Positions 11,102 through 21,513 of a stretch of DNA of 64,000 nt are shown here, in pieces. The DNA is from Malus domestica (lineage: Eukaryota; Streptophyta; Magnoliopsida; Rosales; Rosaceae), in contig NC_091667.1 of the NCBI RefSeq assembly GCF_042453785.1, forward strand, positions 33,720,001 through 33,784,000, given 5' to 3'. A program made the translations under genes and the position numbers. Position 1 is the first letter of the stretch. Each line of letters starts with the position of its first letter. Below the pieces are notes generated by a model that was given only the letters and a program-made list of their open reading frames with translations, was not told where the DNA came from and made no database searches.

Positions 11102-11588
11102 CATTGGCATTTTGTTTTGCTCTGTTTGGTACTTAAAATTCATGATTCTCTTTGCAAGGCATTTGCTCTTCCAGCCGAAAGCAGCTGATTTTTCATATAA
11201 TGGAAGGGTTCTATCCAAATCTCAATTTTCTCAGACCAGCAGCTGATTTTATATTACAATCTAACAATTGAGATGTTGTGCGAACACATGTTCAATACGA
11301 ACAAATGGAAAAACTATCATTGTCGATCATTAAGTGGCACATTTACACATTGAGCGGTGTAGCATGATTTCAAGTGTTTACTACACTATCTAATTGGTCT
11401 AATACATAACACCTGATGCATCATTTGTGAATTTCATACTCTAACAAGCGTTTGTATCTTAAAAAATAACAAAATTTAACTGGGTCATGAGACCTACATG
11501 ATTTTCCCCTACACGAAATTGTTCATCTAACCAGCAGTAATTAGGTGATTCATACATGAAGCCACCTCTTCCTTGCCCAATTGCCACC
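11102..11588. other. Spacer between PMT pseudogene and LTP-like gene
   Basis: About 490 bp with no gene or recognisable repeat; it should contain the promoter of the LTP-like gene. A TATA box closes it. Confidence 0.5.
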
Positions 11589-11595
11589 TATAAAT
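11589..11595 (+). promoter_or_regulatory. TATA box of LTP-like gene
   Basis: TATAAAT about 100 bp upstream of the ATG at 11696, a usual distance allowing for a leader of about 70 bases. Confidence 0.55.
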
Positions 11596-11695
11596 GGACT
11601 TGATTATCCTACAAGATAATCCATAGTTAATCAGAAATCTTAATCCATACAATTAGTATTAATTACCTTATAACACAAACGGTGGAGTGGTAATC

Positions 11696-12111
11696 ATGGC
11701 ATCCTTCAAGTATCTTATCAACTCTTTCAGCTGCTTCCAAGCTGCTACAATCCTTGTGTTGTTGATTGCCCTGAGCCTCTCAGTGCATACTCAGAAGGCT
11801 GATGCTCAGGGCGGCAGTTGCTCGGCCGAGCTGAGCAGCCTAAATGTGTGTGCACCTTTTGTGGTGCCTGGCTCCACCAACACCAACCCGAGCTCTGATT
11901 GTTGTAGCGCGCTCCAAGCCGTCCATCCTGAATGCATTTGCAACGCCGTCAGGGTCGCCGCTCGCCTCCCCGCCCAGTGCAATCTCTCCCCCCTCACTTG
12001 TGGTTAGTCAACTAAAAGTATATGTTTAATTGATCATCGTACATTAATTACAATTTGTAGGATTAATTAATATCGTTTTATACTTTAATCCCTTTTGCAG
12101 ACACCAACTGA
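11696..12111 (+). CDS. Secreted 8-cysteine lipid-transfer-like protein (FIL1/MEN-8-like)
   Basis: Small extracellular plant protein of the LTP/2S-albumin fold, which binds lipids in a cavity held by four disulfides. Exon 1 is 11696-12002 and exon 2 is 12101-12111 (only the last codons, ending D-T-N-stop); the join is GT-AG, phase 1. The product is about 105 aa: a signal peptide with hydrophobic core ILVLLIALSLSV, likely cut after KADA, then the pattern C..C..CC..CxC..C..C (CSAELSSLNVC, DCCSAL, ECICNAV, QCNLSPLTC). The spacing resembles the stamen-specific FIL1/MEN-8 group, typically anther-expressed; that is inference from family. I chose the ATG at 11696 because no ATG lies upstream in frame near the TATA box. 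Confidence 0.85.
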
Positions 12112-12956
12112 TGCGCTACTACGATGCTGCCAAGGGCATAATGTTGAAGTTTCATCATTTTGCTTATGTTGTCTTTTTTCCTTTTTTCTTCCCTCGAATG
12201 TATGCTCTCATCTGTGATGATATGGGGATCAGAGAGAGAGCCTAATGTTGTTGAATAAAATGGGAAAAATGTTTCAACTTTGAGGAACAAGAAGTTTTTG
12301 AATTCTACTCCGATAATAATGACAACAATATATGACCTTATCGAGAACATATGACTATAAGTCTACTTATATGGGTATATCATCTTGACATTGAGGGCAA
12401 AACTTTGCGCAATGAAAATGTCGTTTCTTTGTTACTGAAAGGTCTTCGAGTCATAGAAATAGCCTATTGGCAAAGTAAGAGTAGGACTGTGTAAAATAGA
12501 CATTTCCTTGACTCTTGCAATGCGGGGAGCCTTGTTGGATCGGTGTCGCCCTTTTATATCATCTTGACATTAAAGCCTGAGGATGCTCAAGCTTTCACTT
12601 CAAGTAGCACTGACTGCAAATGGCAAGTACTCTAGTACACTAAGAATTCAGAATATAGATGCATCCCTACAAAAGTCCGCCATTGTATGCTCAAGCTTTT
12701 ATGTTCATGTCTTGTTAGCCAGTTTGGATCTTTCGATGTTCCTTACACAGGGTTTGTACAACTTTGAAACGAAGCGGGTCGTTCAGTGCATGCACGAACA
12801 AGCTAAAACTGGTGATAAACCAACAAACTGATCCTAACATGTTCTTTTCGAACGAACACGATTCACGTGGTCATTCTCAACTACTGCAGGTAGATGATGG
12901 CGGAGCCACCCACAAGGCTAAGGTGAGTTGTAGCCCAGGAAGGTTTTCTGTAAAAG

Positions 12957-13098
12957 TAGTGTTATCCATACATTCATTTTTACTTCTCACACATCCTTCT
13001 CAATTTTCGGATGTCAGATCGAATGAATTGAAGATGATTAATGGAAAAAAATTAATAAGGGTGTGTTAGAGGTAAAAATAAGTGTGTGAATAACACTA
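12957..13098. mobile_element. MULE-type MITE, family 1 copy b
   Basis: Inverted ends AGTGTTATCCATACA and GTGTGAATAACACT, with the shared TTTTACTTCTCACACATCC core and its complement near 13060. Same family as 1137-1282. Confidence 0.65.
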
Positions 13099-13143
13099 TT
13101 CATTAGTGTGAATAGCACTATTCATTAGTGTGAATAACACTAT
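13081..13143 (+). repeat. 22-bp tandem repeat, three copies
   Basis: The unit GTGTGAATAACACTATTC plus ATTA is repeated three times with one or two changes. It begins inside the right end of the family 1 MITE, so it is an amplified MITE terminus. Confidence 0.8.
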
Positions 13144-14085
13144 TCAATACATGTCATTATTTAATGTATATATAGCAGAGGATAGGTAATCAATAATACG
13201 TTTTATGCTACAAATTATAAATTAGTTATATCTCTCGTCCTCCTTTGTCCTATTCATAAAGGAAAAATATCATTTATCACATGCGATTTAGCCTATGTGC
13301 TTCTTACTGAAGAAAATAAATTTTTTTTTTTTAAATCCACAATTAGATCCCTATTTTCACATTTCCTTACTTTCCTCTGCGATTTTCTAATGAATATCAC
13401 ATTTGGTATGCTGTAAATCTCTTTATTTACTTATTCTTGATTTAATTAGTAGGTTAACTATTTATATGGTCTTTGAATTTATCAATTAGGGTTATGATTT
13501 AGAAAATAGTTTATATTCGGTGTAGTTCTTTTATTTGATTATTATATAATTTGATATAAGCAAATATAATTTTATGCTACTAATTTCAGCCAACCTATCC
13601 AAGAAAAAAATCCTAACTCCGCCCTACCATCTTGTTGACACTCAACTGTTCATGTTTTTTTTGGAGGTTTTCTGTAGGCTATGGATCCCGATGTCCAAAC
13701 TCCTTCGTCCTTTGGGATTTTTTTTTAATTTTTATTTTTAAACGGCAGATAGAGCACTTCAGAGCTCCTCTGTTAAACTATGTTGTATAGTGTAGAGTCT
13801 CAAATGTCTGAAATGCCTATTTTTGGTTTCTAAATATAATTTTGAAGAGGCACTCTTCATATGATAATTTCTCCATTTATCCTTTCATTTTTCTGTTTTT
13901 GTTTTAGTTGTAATTCTCCAACTAAAAACTGCAAGTTTTCAGAAGAGAACACTTGGGGCAGACTTAGTCTGACCATCAAATATCGACAAGTATATTGACT
14001 ATCGTTGTATTGATTAACCATAATTCAACTACATAGTTGTCGATATGTTTGTCAGTTGAAGTCTACGTGTAAAGCAAGCACCACG

Positions 14086-14200
14086 GGGTGGCCCCTCCAC
14101 ATAGCTCGTTCTGAGTTCGATTTCTAGTGCTGGTGAACGCACGATAATGGCGAGAGGGCAGTTAAAATGCCTCTACGAGTCATCCCGTTGTTAAAAACTC
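14086..14200 (+). mobile_element. SINE-like fragment (tRNA-derived look)
   Basis: Contains GGGTGGCCCC, then GTTCTGAGTTCGATTTC, which resembles a B box, and later CGAGTCATCCCG. It shares layout with 31783-31910 (GGTGGTTCAGTAGTTGGGAC ... GTTCTGAGTTTAATTT). Truncated and diverged. Confidence 0.4.
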
Positions 14201-14596
14201 ATTTTGCCTTTAGATGGCAGAGTTGAAATTTGCTCAACATTTAACAAATGGATCAATGTGCATATTGTAGCCCAACTAGAGATGTAAAACCCAGGAGGAA
14301 AGCCCAACACGAATATTGTAGACACTCCAAAAGTTCTTTGTATTTTGCATTTTAAATGCGCCGGGCCCACCCAACTGTGCGACAAAGCTCATCCTTGTCC
14401 GCCTCCCCCACTCTTAAAATTCTTCAAAACCCCAAACACTCGTCCACAATCTTTGCTTTCATCTCCATCACTCACTCCCTTGTCACTCCAACACTCCTTA
14501 TTTCTGCTTTTGGCTTTTGGCTTCTCCCTCACGCACCCCCCACAAATTCCCCAACTCCGTCGTCCCATGTGCTTCTTCTTTCCACTGCAATGAGAA

Positions 14597-17500
14597 ATGG
14601 GATTTTTCCGGCGACTCTTCGGCCCCAAACGGCCCAAAAACAACCCGTCTCCGACGAACAAGCACACCACTAAGGAAAAGAGTCAAAAGACTACTACTTC
14701 TGGGTCTAACAAGCACAAGCCCGGCGCCTCCACGTCATCACCTGCTGCTCAGGAATGGGCGGGCCTGGACGCCAACGAGCATGCCATAGCCGTAGCAGCC
14801 GCTACGGCCGCAGTCGCTGAGGCTGCTCTCGCGGCGGCTCATGCGGCGGCTGAGGTCGTCCGCCTCACTAATGGCGCTCCACCAGGGACCTCCTCGCAAG
14901 TCAGCCTTCCCACGGCGGCGCCTTCAACCGTCCGCCGCCATCTCGCCGCAGTGAAGATACAGTCGACTTTCCGGCGATATCTGGTAAGTGACTTCGCCTT
15001 TTTTAATTCTTTTCCGTTTCTACCCCTGTCCGTAGCTGAAATTACCTTTGGAAATGGCAAGTTTTCATTTTTCCAAGGATCTTCCCTTCCTCTTTTACTA
15101 CCCAATTTCGAAGTTTGGAGCTTCATAACATAGATTTTCACAAAAAAAATACAAATTTAGATTTCCGCCGACACTGCTGCAGTTGACGTGTCAACTCGCT
15201 GGGTCGCTGTCGGACGTGTTCAGGCAGTGATTCTCTGTGGTATCCACAGAATTGTGTACTGTACCTTTACCAAATGTACGTGTAATCCGTACTTACCATG
15301 TTCTGGAGTATTCTTCTTTATTCGTCACACAAGGGTTACTATGGTCTTTTCCACTTGTATTTAGAATGTCCAAGATGACGTGGGCCCAGCTGATTGGACA
15401 GTTACATCCATCATTCTTCATCAACAATTTAAGGCTTGATTGAAAATTCATTTAAAAAAATTTAAAGTATTTTTAGAGAAAATATTTTTAAATTTTAAAA
15501 TCATTTAAAATGTTTTTTTTCGAAATTAACTTGTTTTCTTTCATAAAGATTCATTGCAAAAATATATTCACCGAAAGGCATTTAAGCTATTTTAAAAGCA
15601 GTTTCAAACAAAAAATTTTACAGTATGCTCGAAACATAAGTATATACGTTATATATCATTATATAAATAAAGAGATATTTTAATAAAAAAAAAAACCTTT
15701 ATCTACTTGTATAATATCTTATGATATACCACTGCGTATGCCGGCTTCCTGGAAAAATATCTCCTTCCGAAAGAGCCCCAATTCTATTCTGCCGTTGCCT
15801 GTTACCAATGCCAGATTACATGCGGAAGGACAAAACTGTCATTTTGTAGAAATTTAACCTTGGTACGGTATTCCAGCTAGGCTGGTGGGCCCATTGTAGC
15901 CTTTCTGTTGATATGATGGCTATGTTCTCCCTTTCTGGTGGTATGATGATGGCTTTCACTTGAAGAAAAACTGCTCCCATACTTTCCTTTTTCCACTTGC
16001 GTTCAAATTCAAACTGACTAGTGGGAATTTGATCAAGTTGGGATTTATTTAGGGGTATGATATCCATCCTCTTTTTTACTTCTCTTACATTCTTTTAATT
16101 TTCGATCGTCAGATCGGATGAATTAAAAAAAAAATCAAAGAACATAAGGAAAAGTAAAAAAGATATGTGGATAGCACACTTCTTTATTTAACTTAACCTT
16201 TGATTAATTAATAGAGTAAGTAGCATAGGTTAACTTGATGAAATTGCAATAGGATGCTTTTACTTAAGAGCCCGTTTGGGACGTTTGGGACGGTTTACGT
16301 AGAAATCACTTCTGCTAATAAGCACCTTTGTGAGAAATGTTGGACCTGAAAGCAATCTTAAGTTCTTATGTCAAGTGTAGTAAAAAACGTTATTATACTT
16401 TTTAGAATCAGTCTCAAACATGCTCAAGTATGTGACTTTATATTACGCAGATGATTGATGGTTTTTTTTAATATTCTTGTTCTTTCTTTTGTTTGATTAT
16501 TTAGTAGGGAATCCTTGTTAGTGAGATCATGATTTCATCCACAAGCCTGTCCCTTTCTATAAGTTGTAAGCTAGAGATGAGTTGTCAGTGTCCTACCTAA
16601 TTTTCAAATTCACGGGAAATAACGTCACGGTTAAGAACTTAAGAAATTGTTTCATACGTTCGATGTGTACTGTATTTTGTTAATTAGTAGTACGCTGCAA
16701 TATCGATGGTCTGATTGCCCGAAACTTTGTGGCACTGTGAAAAGGCAAGAAGGGCCCTAAGAGCACTCAAATCACTAGTGAAGCTTCAAGCTTTGGTGAG
16801 AGGCCACATTGTGAGAAAGCAATCGGCAGACATGCTCAGGCGTATGCAGACACTGGTTCGAGTCCAAGCCCGAGCGCGCGCAACTCGATCGCTCATGTCT
16901 GAATCACTACATTCTAGCAGCAAATCCTTCCTATCGTATCACCCGGTAAGCAGACTTTATACTATGTATCATGAATCCGCCACTAGTGTTTTAGTGATTT
17001 TGATTACTATATGTCGAGTCCAACTTTGCTTAATGCGACGTAATTGGTATTCATTTTCTTTGATGTTTACTTGCAGCTGCCAGAAAGCCCTGACAAAATT
17101 GGACACCAGCACCGCGTATATAGCAGCAAATTTGACGGGCCCTCGATACTGCAGGTATTTACTTCAATTGCTGTGTAATGTAGAATTTCATTCAGGCCTT
17201 GTATGATACTTTACAATTACTTACATGTAATTGTGGGATTCCTTTCAATCAAATTCAACCCTTGTGAATGAAATTCAATCTTGAGACATTGTTGAACTTT
17301 ATTTCTTCGATGTTTATCTCGATTTCATTTGTTTAACTTTAAATGAAACTTGGATTTAATCAAATTACTGTACGCCGTTATTTTTAGAGATGCGGTTCAA
17401 ATTCAAAGGTAGACAGAAGACGGCTGGCGTCAGGTTGGTTAGACCAGTGGATGGAAGAAAGTGCACGCCGAGATGGTTCACTGAGATATGAGCACTCAGA

Positions 17501-18116
17501 TGATATGAAGGTTGACAAAGTTCTTGAAGTAGATACTTGGAAGCCTCACTTGGGGTCCCAACGTAGACCCCAGACCTTTCAAACAGCACATCGCGTTCTG
17601 TCTTCAGATCATTACAACCCAAGCTTTATGACATATGACTCTCCATCAAAACGCTCGACAAAAGGATCAAACTTCAATCGAAATCAAGCTCCTATCGATG
17701 TTGTTTCACTGCCATCTCTGAAATATCCCTTGGCAACGGATGAAGCAGCTTTTAGGACCACCGAGAACAGCCCACAAGCATTTTCTGCCTCCTCTAGACC
17801 TGGAACCAGTGGTAGAAGATGTCATCCCTTCACGCCGGCAAGGAGTGAGTGCTCGTGGGGTTTCTTTAATGGGTATGCCGGTTGCCCTAACTACATGGCT
17901 AACACGGAATCATTCCGCGCAAAGGTCAGGTCACAAAGTGCCCCTAGGCAAAGGCTTGAGTTTGATAAATATGGTTTGACCAAGAAGTCTGTTCCGGAGT
18001 TTTGGGATGCAGGAACTTATTCAGATACGAGTTTTGCTGAGGATGGTGACCTCCGAAATAGAGCCTTTTTCAGCCCTAGCCGCCTGAATCGAGTCGGAAG
18101 CTCCAATCCACGGTGA
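14597..18116 (+). CDS. IQ-domain (IQD) calmodulin-binding protein
   Basis: IQD proteins bind calmodulin and tie calcium signals to microtubules and the plasma membrane. Four exons: 14597-14983, 16745-16945, 17077-17154 and 17388-18116, all GT-AG and phase 0, giving 464 aa. N-terminus [15 protein letters not shown] is basic as in the family; an Ala-rich helix follows (about 60-95). The IQ67 region begins [11 protein letters not shown] and continues after intron 1 as [18 protein letters not shown] and [16 protein letters not shown] (about 118-180), carrying IQ and 1-5-10-type motifs. The intron splitting the first IQ motif is a family hallmark. The C-terminus has a DUF4005-type segment ([19 protein letters not shown]). 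It resembles the Arabidopsis IQD22-26 branch; the exact orthologue is not assigned. Confidence 0.9.
16052..16181. mobile_element. MULE-type MITE, family 1 copy c (in IQD intron 1)
   Basis: Begins GGGGTATGATATCCATCC and ends GTGGATAGCACACTT. The flanks are ATTTATTTA on the left and CTTTATTTA on the right, a 9-bp target duplication with one mismatch. It sits in the 1.76-kb first intron of the IQD gene. Confidence 0.7.
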
Positions 18117-19423
18117 TGTTGCGTGTCTTCTTTTTCCATATATGTATTTCTGTATGGTAGCGATGTTTGTGAGTTTAATTACTTGACCTTAGATGTACAA
18201 ACACTGTTCTTACCATCAAACTCTGGCACTATGGTTGTCAAAATATGAACATAGCTTCCGAAACTGCGACTGTACCTTCACGGATTCAAACTCCATTACG
18301 ATGTAATTTTGATTGTGTGCTTGTATACATATCAAACTTTTAATCTAGTATTGCTTGTAAGACCACTTGAGCCTTTAGAATAATTTCCTTTTTATTTTCT
18401 CATACCAATTGGTTGTCTTGCACCAAAGAATAACTTACATCGGGGATATATCCCGCTTTCCTCATCTCACTCTGTCACTCATCACGTGATAGGTAGAGAG
18501 AGTGCAGATATATCCCCGTGACGGAGAAGTGTTCCTTTGACACCCTAAAAGTCGAACCTAGCTCCCTCCTCTGCAGTTGAATCCCGACTCTTTATTTTGG
18601 TCTTCCACTTATATAGTTTTCAAAACCGACTCAGTGCAAATTTGTGACTCATAGTATGATGCACCATCATGTATACATCATTAGGCATCCATCACAAATC
18701 AAAATCATAAACGACAATTCGGAGAGAAACTTGCATACACCGGATATCATGACGGCGGCATCTCAACCAAATTACTTAGGCAAAGTGGAGATGACATAGG
18801 CACATTTGGGTTGTAAGTCGCGATGAGGGCCATCAAGCATCTACATGCAAATCTCCGATTTTCAATGGTGTCAGCAATAACCTTGAGACTGGCCATAGCA
18901 TTGCAGCACGGAGACCCCCAAAAACGGGGTCCGGCATCCCGTAGGTGATGAACGTGTAGCACATGGCAACCAGTCACGTCATGGAGGTGCATTATTCTGT
19001 GCTAGACTTCAATATCATTGAGGTATCGTTTGGTATGCAGACGGGACGGGACAGAACGGAATGGGACGGGACAGAACGGAGAGGGAGTAAAGATGCCCTC
19101 GGTTGGAAACAAGGAGGACGAAGAAGGAGATGCAAATGTTATAATTTTGTGTTCCACGGATTTGGAACGAGTCGTTCCAGGGGGGTGAGGCGGAACAAAA
19201 ATTCACCCAAAATTCGTCCCGTGGAACAGTGCTTTCTATCCGTTTTAGGTGCATCAAACGTGGGACGGAACGACTAGTCCTACTCCGTTCCGTCCCATCC
19301 CACGTACCAAGCGGAACCTGAAGGAAACAACAAAGTTAACGTCGCCCAGATCATCATCGATTTTTGGCCTCCCATTTTGCACAATTCCATCAACGTACAC
19401 CACACTCCACTAGGTTTGAAGTA
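18117..19423. other. IQD 3' flank and intergenic
   Basis: About 250 bp of likely IQD 3' UTR, then non-coding sequence with no gene support. A Harbinger-like MITE occupies 19022-19318. Confidence 0.5.
19022..19318. mobile_element. MITE with GTTTGGTA-type inverted ends
   Basis: 297 bp. The left end GGTATCGTTTGGTATGC mirrors the right end, which reads on the other strand GGTTCCGCTTGGTACGTG; both continue into GGGACGG/GGAACGG-rich stretches. A 3-bp direct repeat TGA flanks it (19019-19021 and 19319-19321). A 3-bp duplication fits PIF/Harbinger. Confidence 0.65.
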
Positions 19424-19599
19424 GCCAAAAGCATCATGTGTGTTTTTATATTGATGTGAACGTTGGATTGGTGTAAAATAAAGAACGTGTGGATCTTCAT
19501 GAATTTTGAATGAGCCATACAACTGTTGACCAAAAAAAAAGTCAAACAATTAAACCGGGATCAGGTAAAATCAGAATGTTAGAGGATTGTTGATAACAT

Positions 19600-19673
19600 G
19601 GTTTCGTGGTGTAGTTGGTTATCACGTCAGTCTAACACACTGAAGGTCTCCGGTTCGAACCCGGGCGAAGCCA
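19600..19673 (+). tRNA. tRNA-Val (anticodon AAC)
   Basis: 74-nt cloverleaf. The acceptor GGTTTCG pairs with CGAAGCC (one G-T pair), the D-arm is around GTGTAGTTGGTTATCAC, the anticodon loop is CTAACAC and the T-arm is CCGGTTCGAACCCGG. The A-box and B-box (GGTTCGAACC) are intact. CCA is added after transcription, as usual in plants. Duplicated at 24185. Confidence 0.95.
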
Positions 19674-20219
19674 TTTCAATATATTTTTGGCATTTTTTCA
19701 GAACATTTTTTTTTTAACTGCAAATTTTTTGCTCCTCTATATTTGGTATTAGAATTTCTCCGGATCTCCGTAATGAAAGTTTGACACGTGTACAACACTC
19801 TAAAGATCATTGGCATCCATAACGGCTACATGCAATATCACAGAGCTTCGTTTTGGTCTGAGTCCTTCTCTGCCCCAACCCCCTCAATTTCTAGGTAATC
19901 AAAATTCAAACCAAAAAGGAGCTCTGTGATTGTTATACTAACATTTAGAAATATTAATTCAGAACAATTTAATGAAGACAAATTGCAATTACAAACAGGG
20001 ACATATGAAAAGAAAAAAAAAAATTGAATGTCCCAATCCACAACAAATACATTGTATGTAGAAAATCAGTTTCTCACTTTCTAAAACAACTAAAATTTTT
20101 TTCGGCAAGGTTTTTATCAAAGCCCATGTTATGGACCCTTATTCAATTTTGTACGTTTTCAACTACTATTAATGAATATTGTACGTAATTCACAAAAAAA
20201 AAAAAAGTTAAATTTACAT

Positions 20220-21513
20220 AACTGACTCCGGCAGGAAGATTCGGGTTCTCCAACCACCCAAAGCGAGGGCGGGCCATCAAGATAAAGCCGATGAGGAAAC
20301 CCGTAAGAAAACCGCCAATGTGAGCAAAGTTATCTACGTGTGGTAAAATTCCAACGGCAAGGTTTATGACAACAATGATTAAAAGTGTGAGAAGGGCTGC
20401 AACCTGCGGAAGCAAAAGCGAAATACAGTAAATTAGCGAACATGAAAGTTAAACGTCAAGACTATTTTAAAGTGCTAATAACAATTTCCTTTCTTATTCA
20501 ATATCAAGGCCATATAAACCTTGTTGGTGTAGATGGTCCAATTTGTAATTAGTTCTGAAAGCATTGCTCCTAGAAACCCGAAAAGAGCACCAGAGGCACC
20601 AACGGAGATGTTCTTTCGAATAAAAAGCGAGGAAAGTATGCTCCCTCCAAATCCACACAGCAGATATATAATTCCAACTCTTACTGCCAAATTAAGATTA
20701 TATAGGATCAAGTGTAAGACAGACCATGTATTAGATATATAATAAGGTAGCTTAACCGAAAACATAACAGAAAAAAATTGGTTCCATGAAATTAAATTCA
20801 AGACAGACCTGATAAGCTCTAGAAATATGTGCAACTTATTCAGTAACTCCATTGAAAGGAGTCTAGAGCCAATGGACCTGGGGATTCGGGCCACTGAAAA
20901 GAGAGAGAGAGATCCGGACTCTTAGTTTGTGTAAGGTGGTCAGTAGAATAAACTCATGAAGACCGCATTATTTAAAATAAGTGTTCCGGATCTTCGAATT
21001 CGTTGACACCGGACAAGAGATCCACAGAGGATCTCAATTCTATTGGACGAGCCAAAAACTTCTGACAACATTAGTATTAATATGCATGTTGTAAGAAACT
21101 GACATTTTTTTATACTTGAAATCTTGTATCCGTTGGCTTTCACAAGCTCTAGGTTGAGCATCCAATGGCTACTAATTTGAGACCAAAATAATAAAAAGAA
21201 CCTTGACCTTATATACAATTTGCTAAAACTTGAGACAACCCTTGAAGAATTTTGCATACTGTAGGGGATTCTCAACATTGAATCTAATTTATTGCCACAA
21301 AAAATTCAAAATTTGATCACCAAAAGTTCAAGTGGATCCAAAAGAGCAAATACCAGAATTTCAACCACCAAAACAGAAACACCAACAGACAAAAAACAGA
21401 AAATTGGAAAGTGGGTAAGAATTTACTAAATTAGAAAACCAGAGAAAGTAAAATTACGTGGAGGAAGAAGGGCCGAATAGAGGGTTCTCCTTCAAAGACT
21501 GAAACGACAACCG
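20220..21513 (-). pseudogene. Truncated duplicate of the rhomboid-like gene
   Basis: Exon 3 (20683-20520) is whole, including the catalytic [12 protein letters not shown], and exon 4 (20403-20220) keeps [11 protein letters not shown]. However, the last 60 or so codons are deleted and replaced by a frame ending in Phe-rich nonsense. Exon 2 is deleted. Only the last 56 bases of exon 1 remain (21458-21513) before the foldback element begins. It therefore has no start, no second exon and no proper end. Confidence 0.88.

Larger units (their letters stand above)
12112..14596. other. Intergenic; 3' UTR of LTP-like gene and repeats
   Basis: The first 150 bp are probably the 3' UTR of the upstream gene. 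No other coding sequence is supportable. A MULE-type MITE (12957-13098), a 22-bp tandem repeat at its edge and a SINE-like stretch (14086-14200) are listed separately. The last 200 bp, CT-rich, look like the leader of the IQD gene. Confidence 0.5.
19424..21513. repeat. Segmental duplication, left unit (tRNA-Val + rhomboid remnant)
   Basis: Homologous in order and orientation with 24007-27032: same flank (ATCATGTGTGTTTTTATA), the same tRNA, the same rhomboid exons 3 and 4 and upstream spacer. It lacks the stretch matching 26125-26355 (rhomboid exon 2), the coding end of exon 4 and most of exon 1, where it is cut by the foldback element. Confidence 0.88.
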
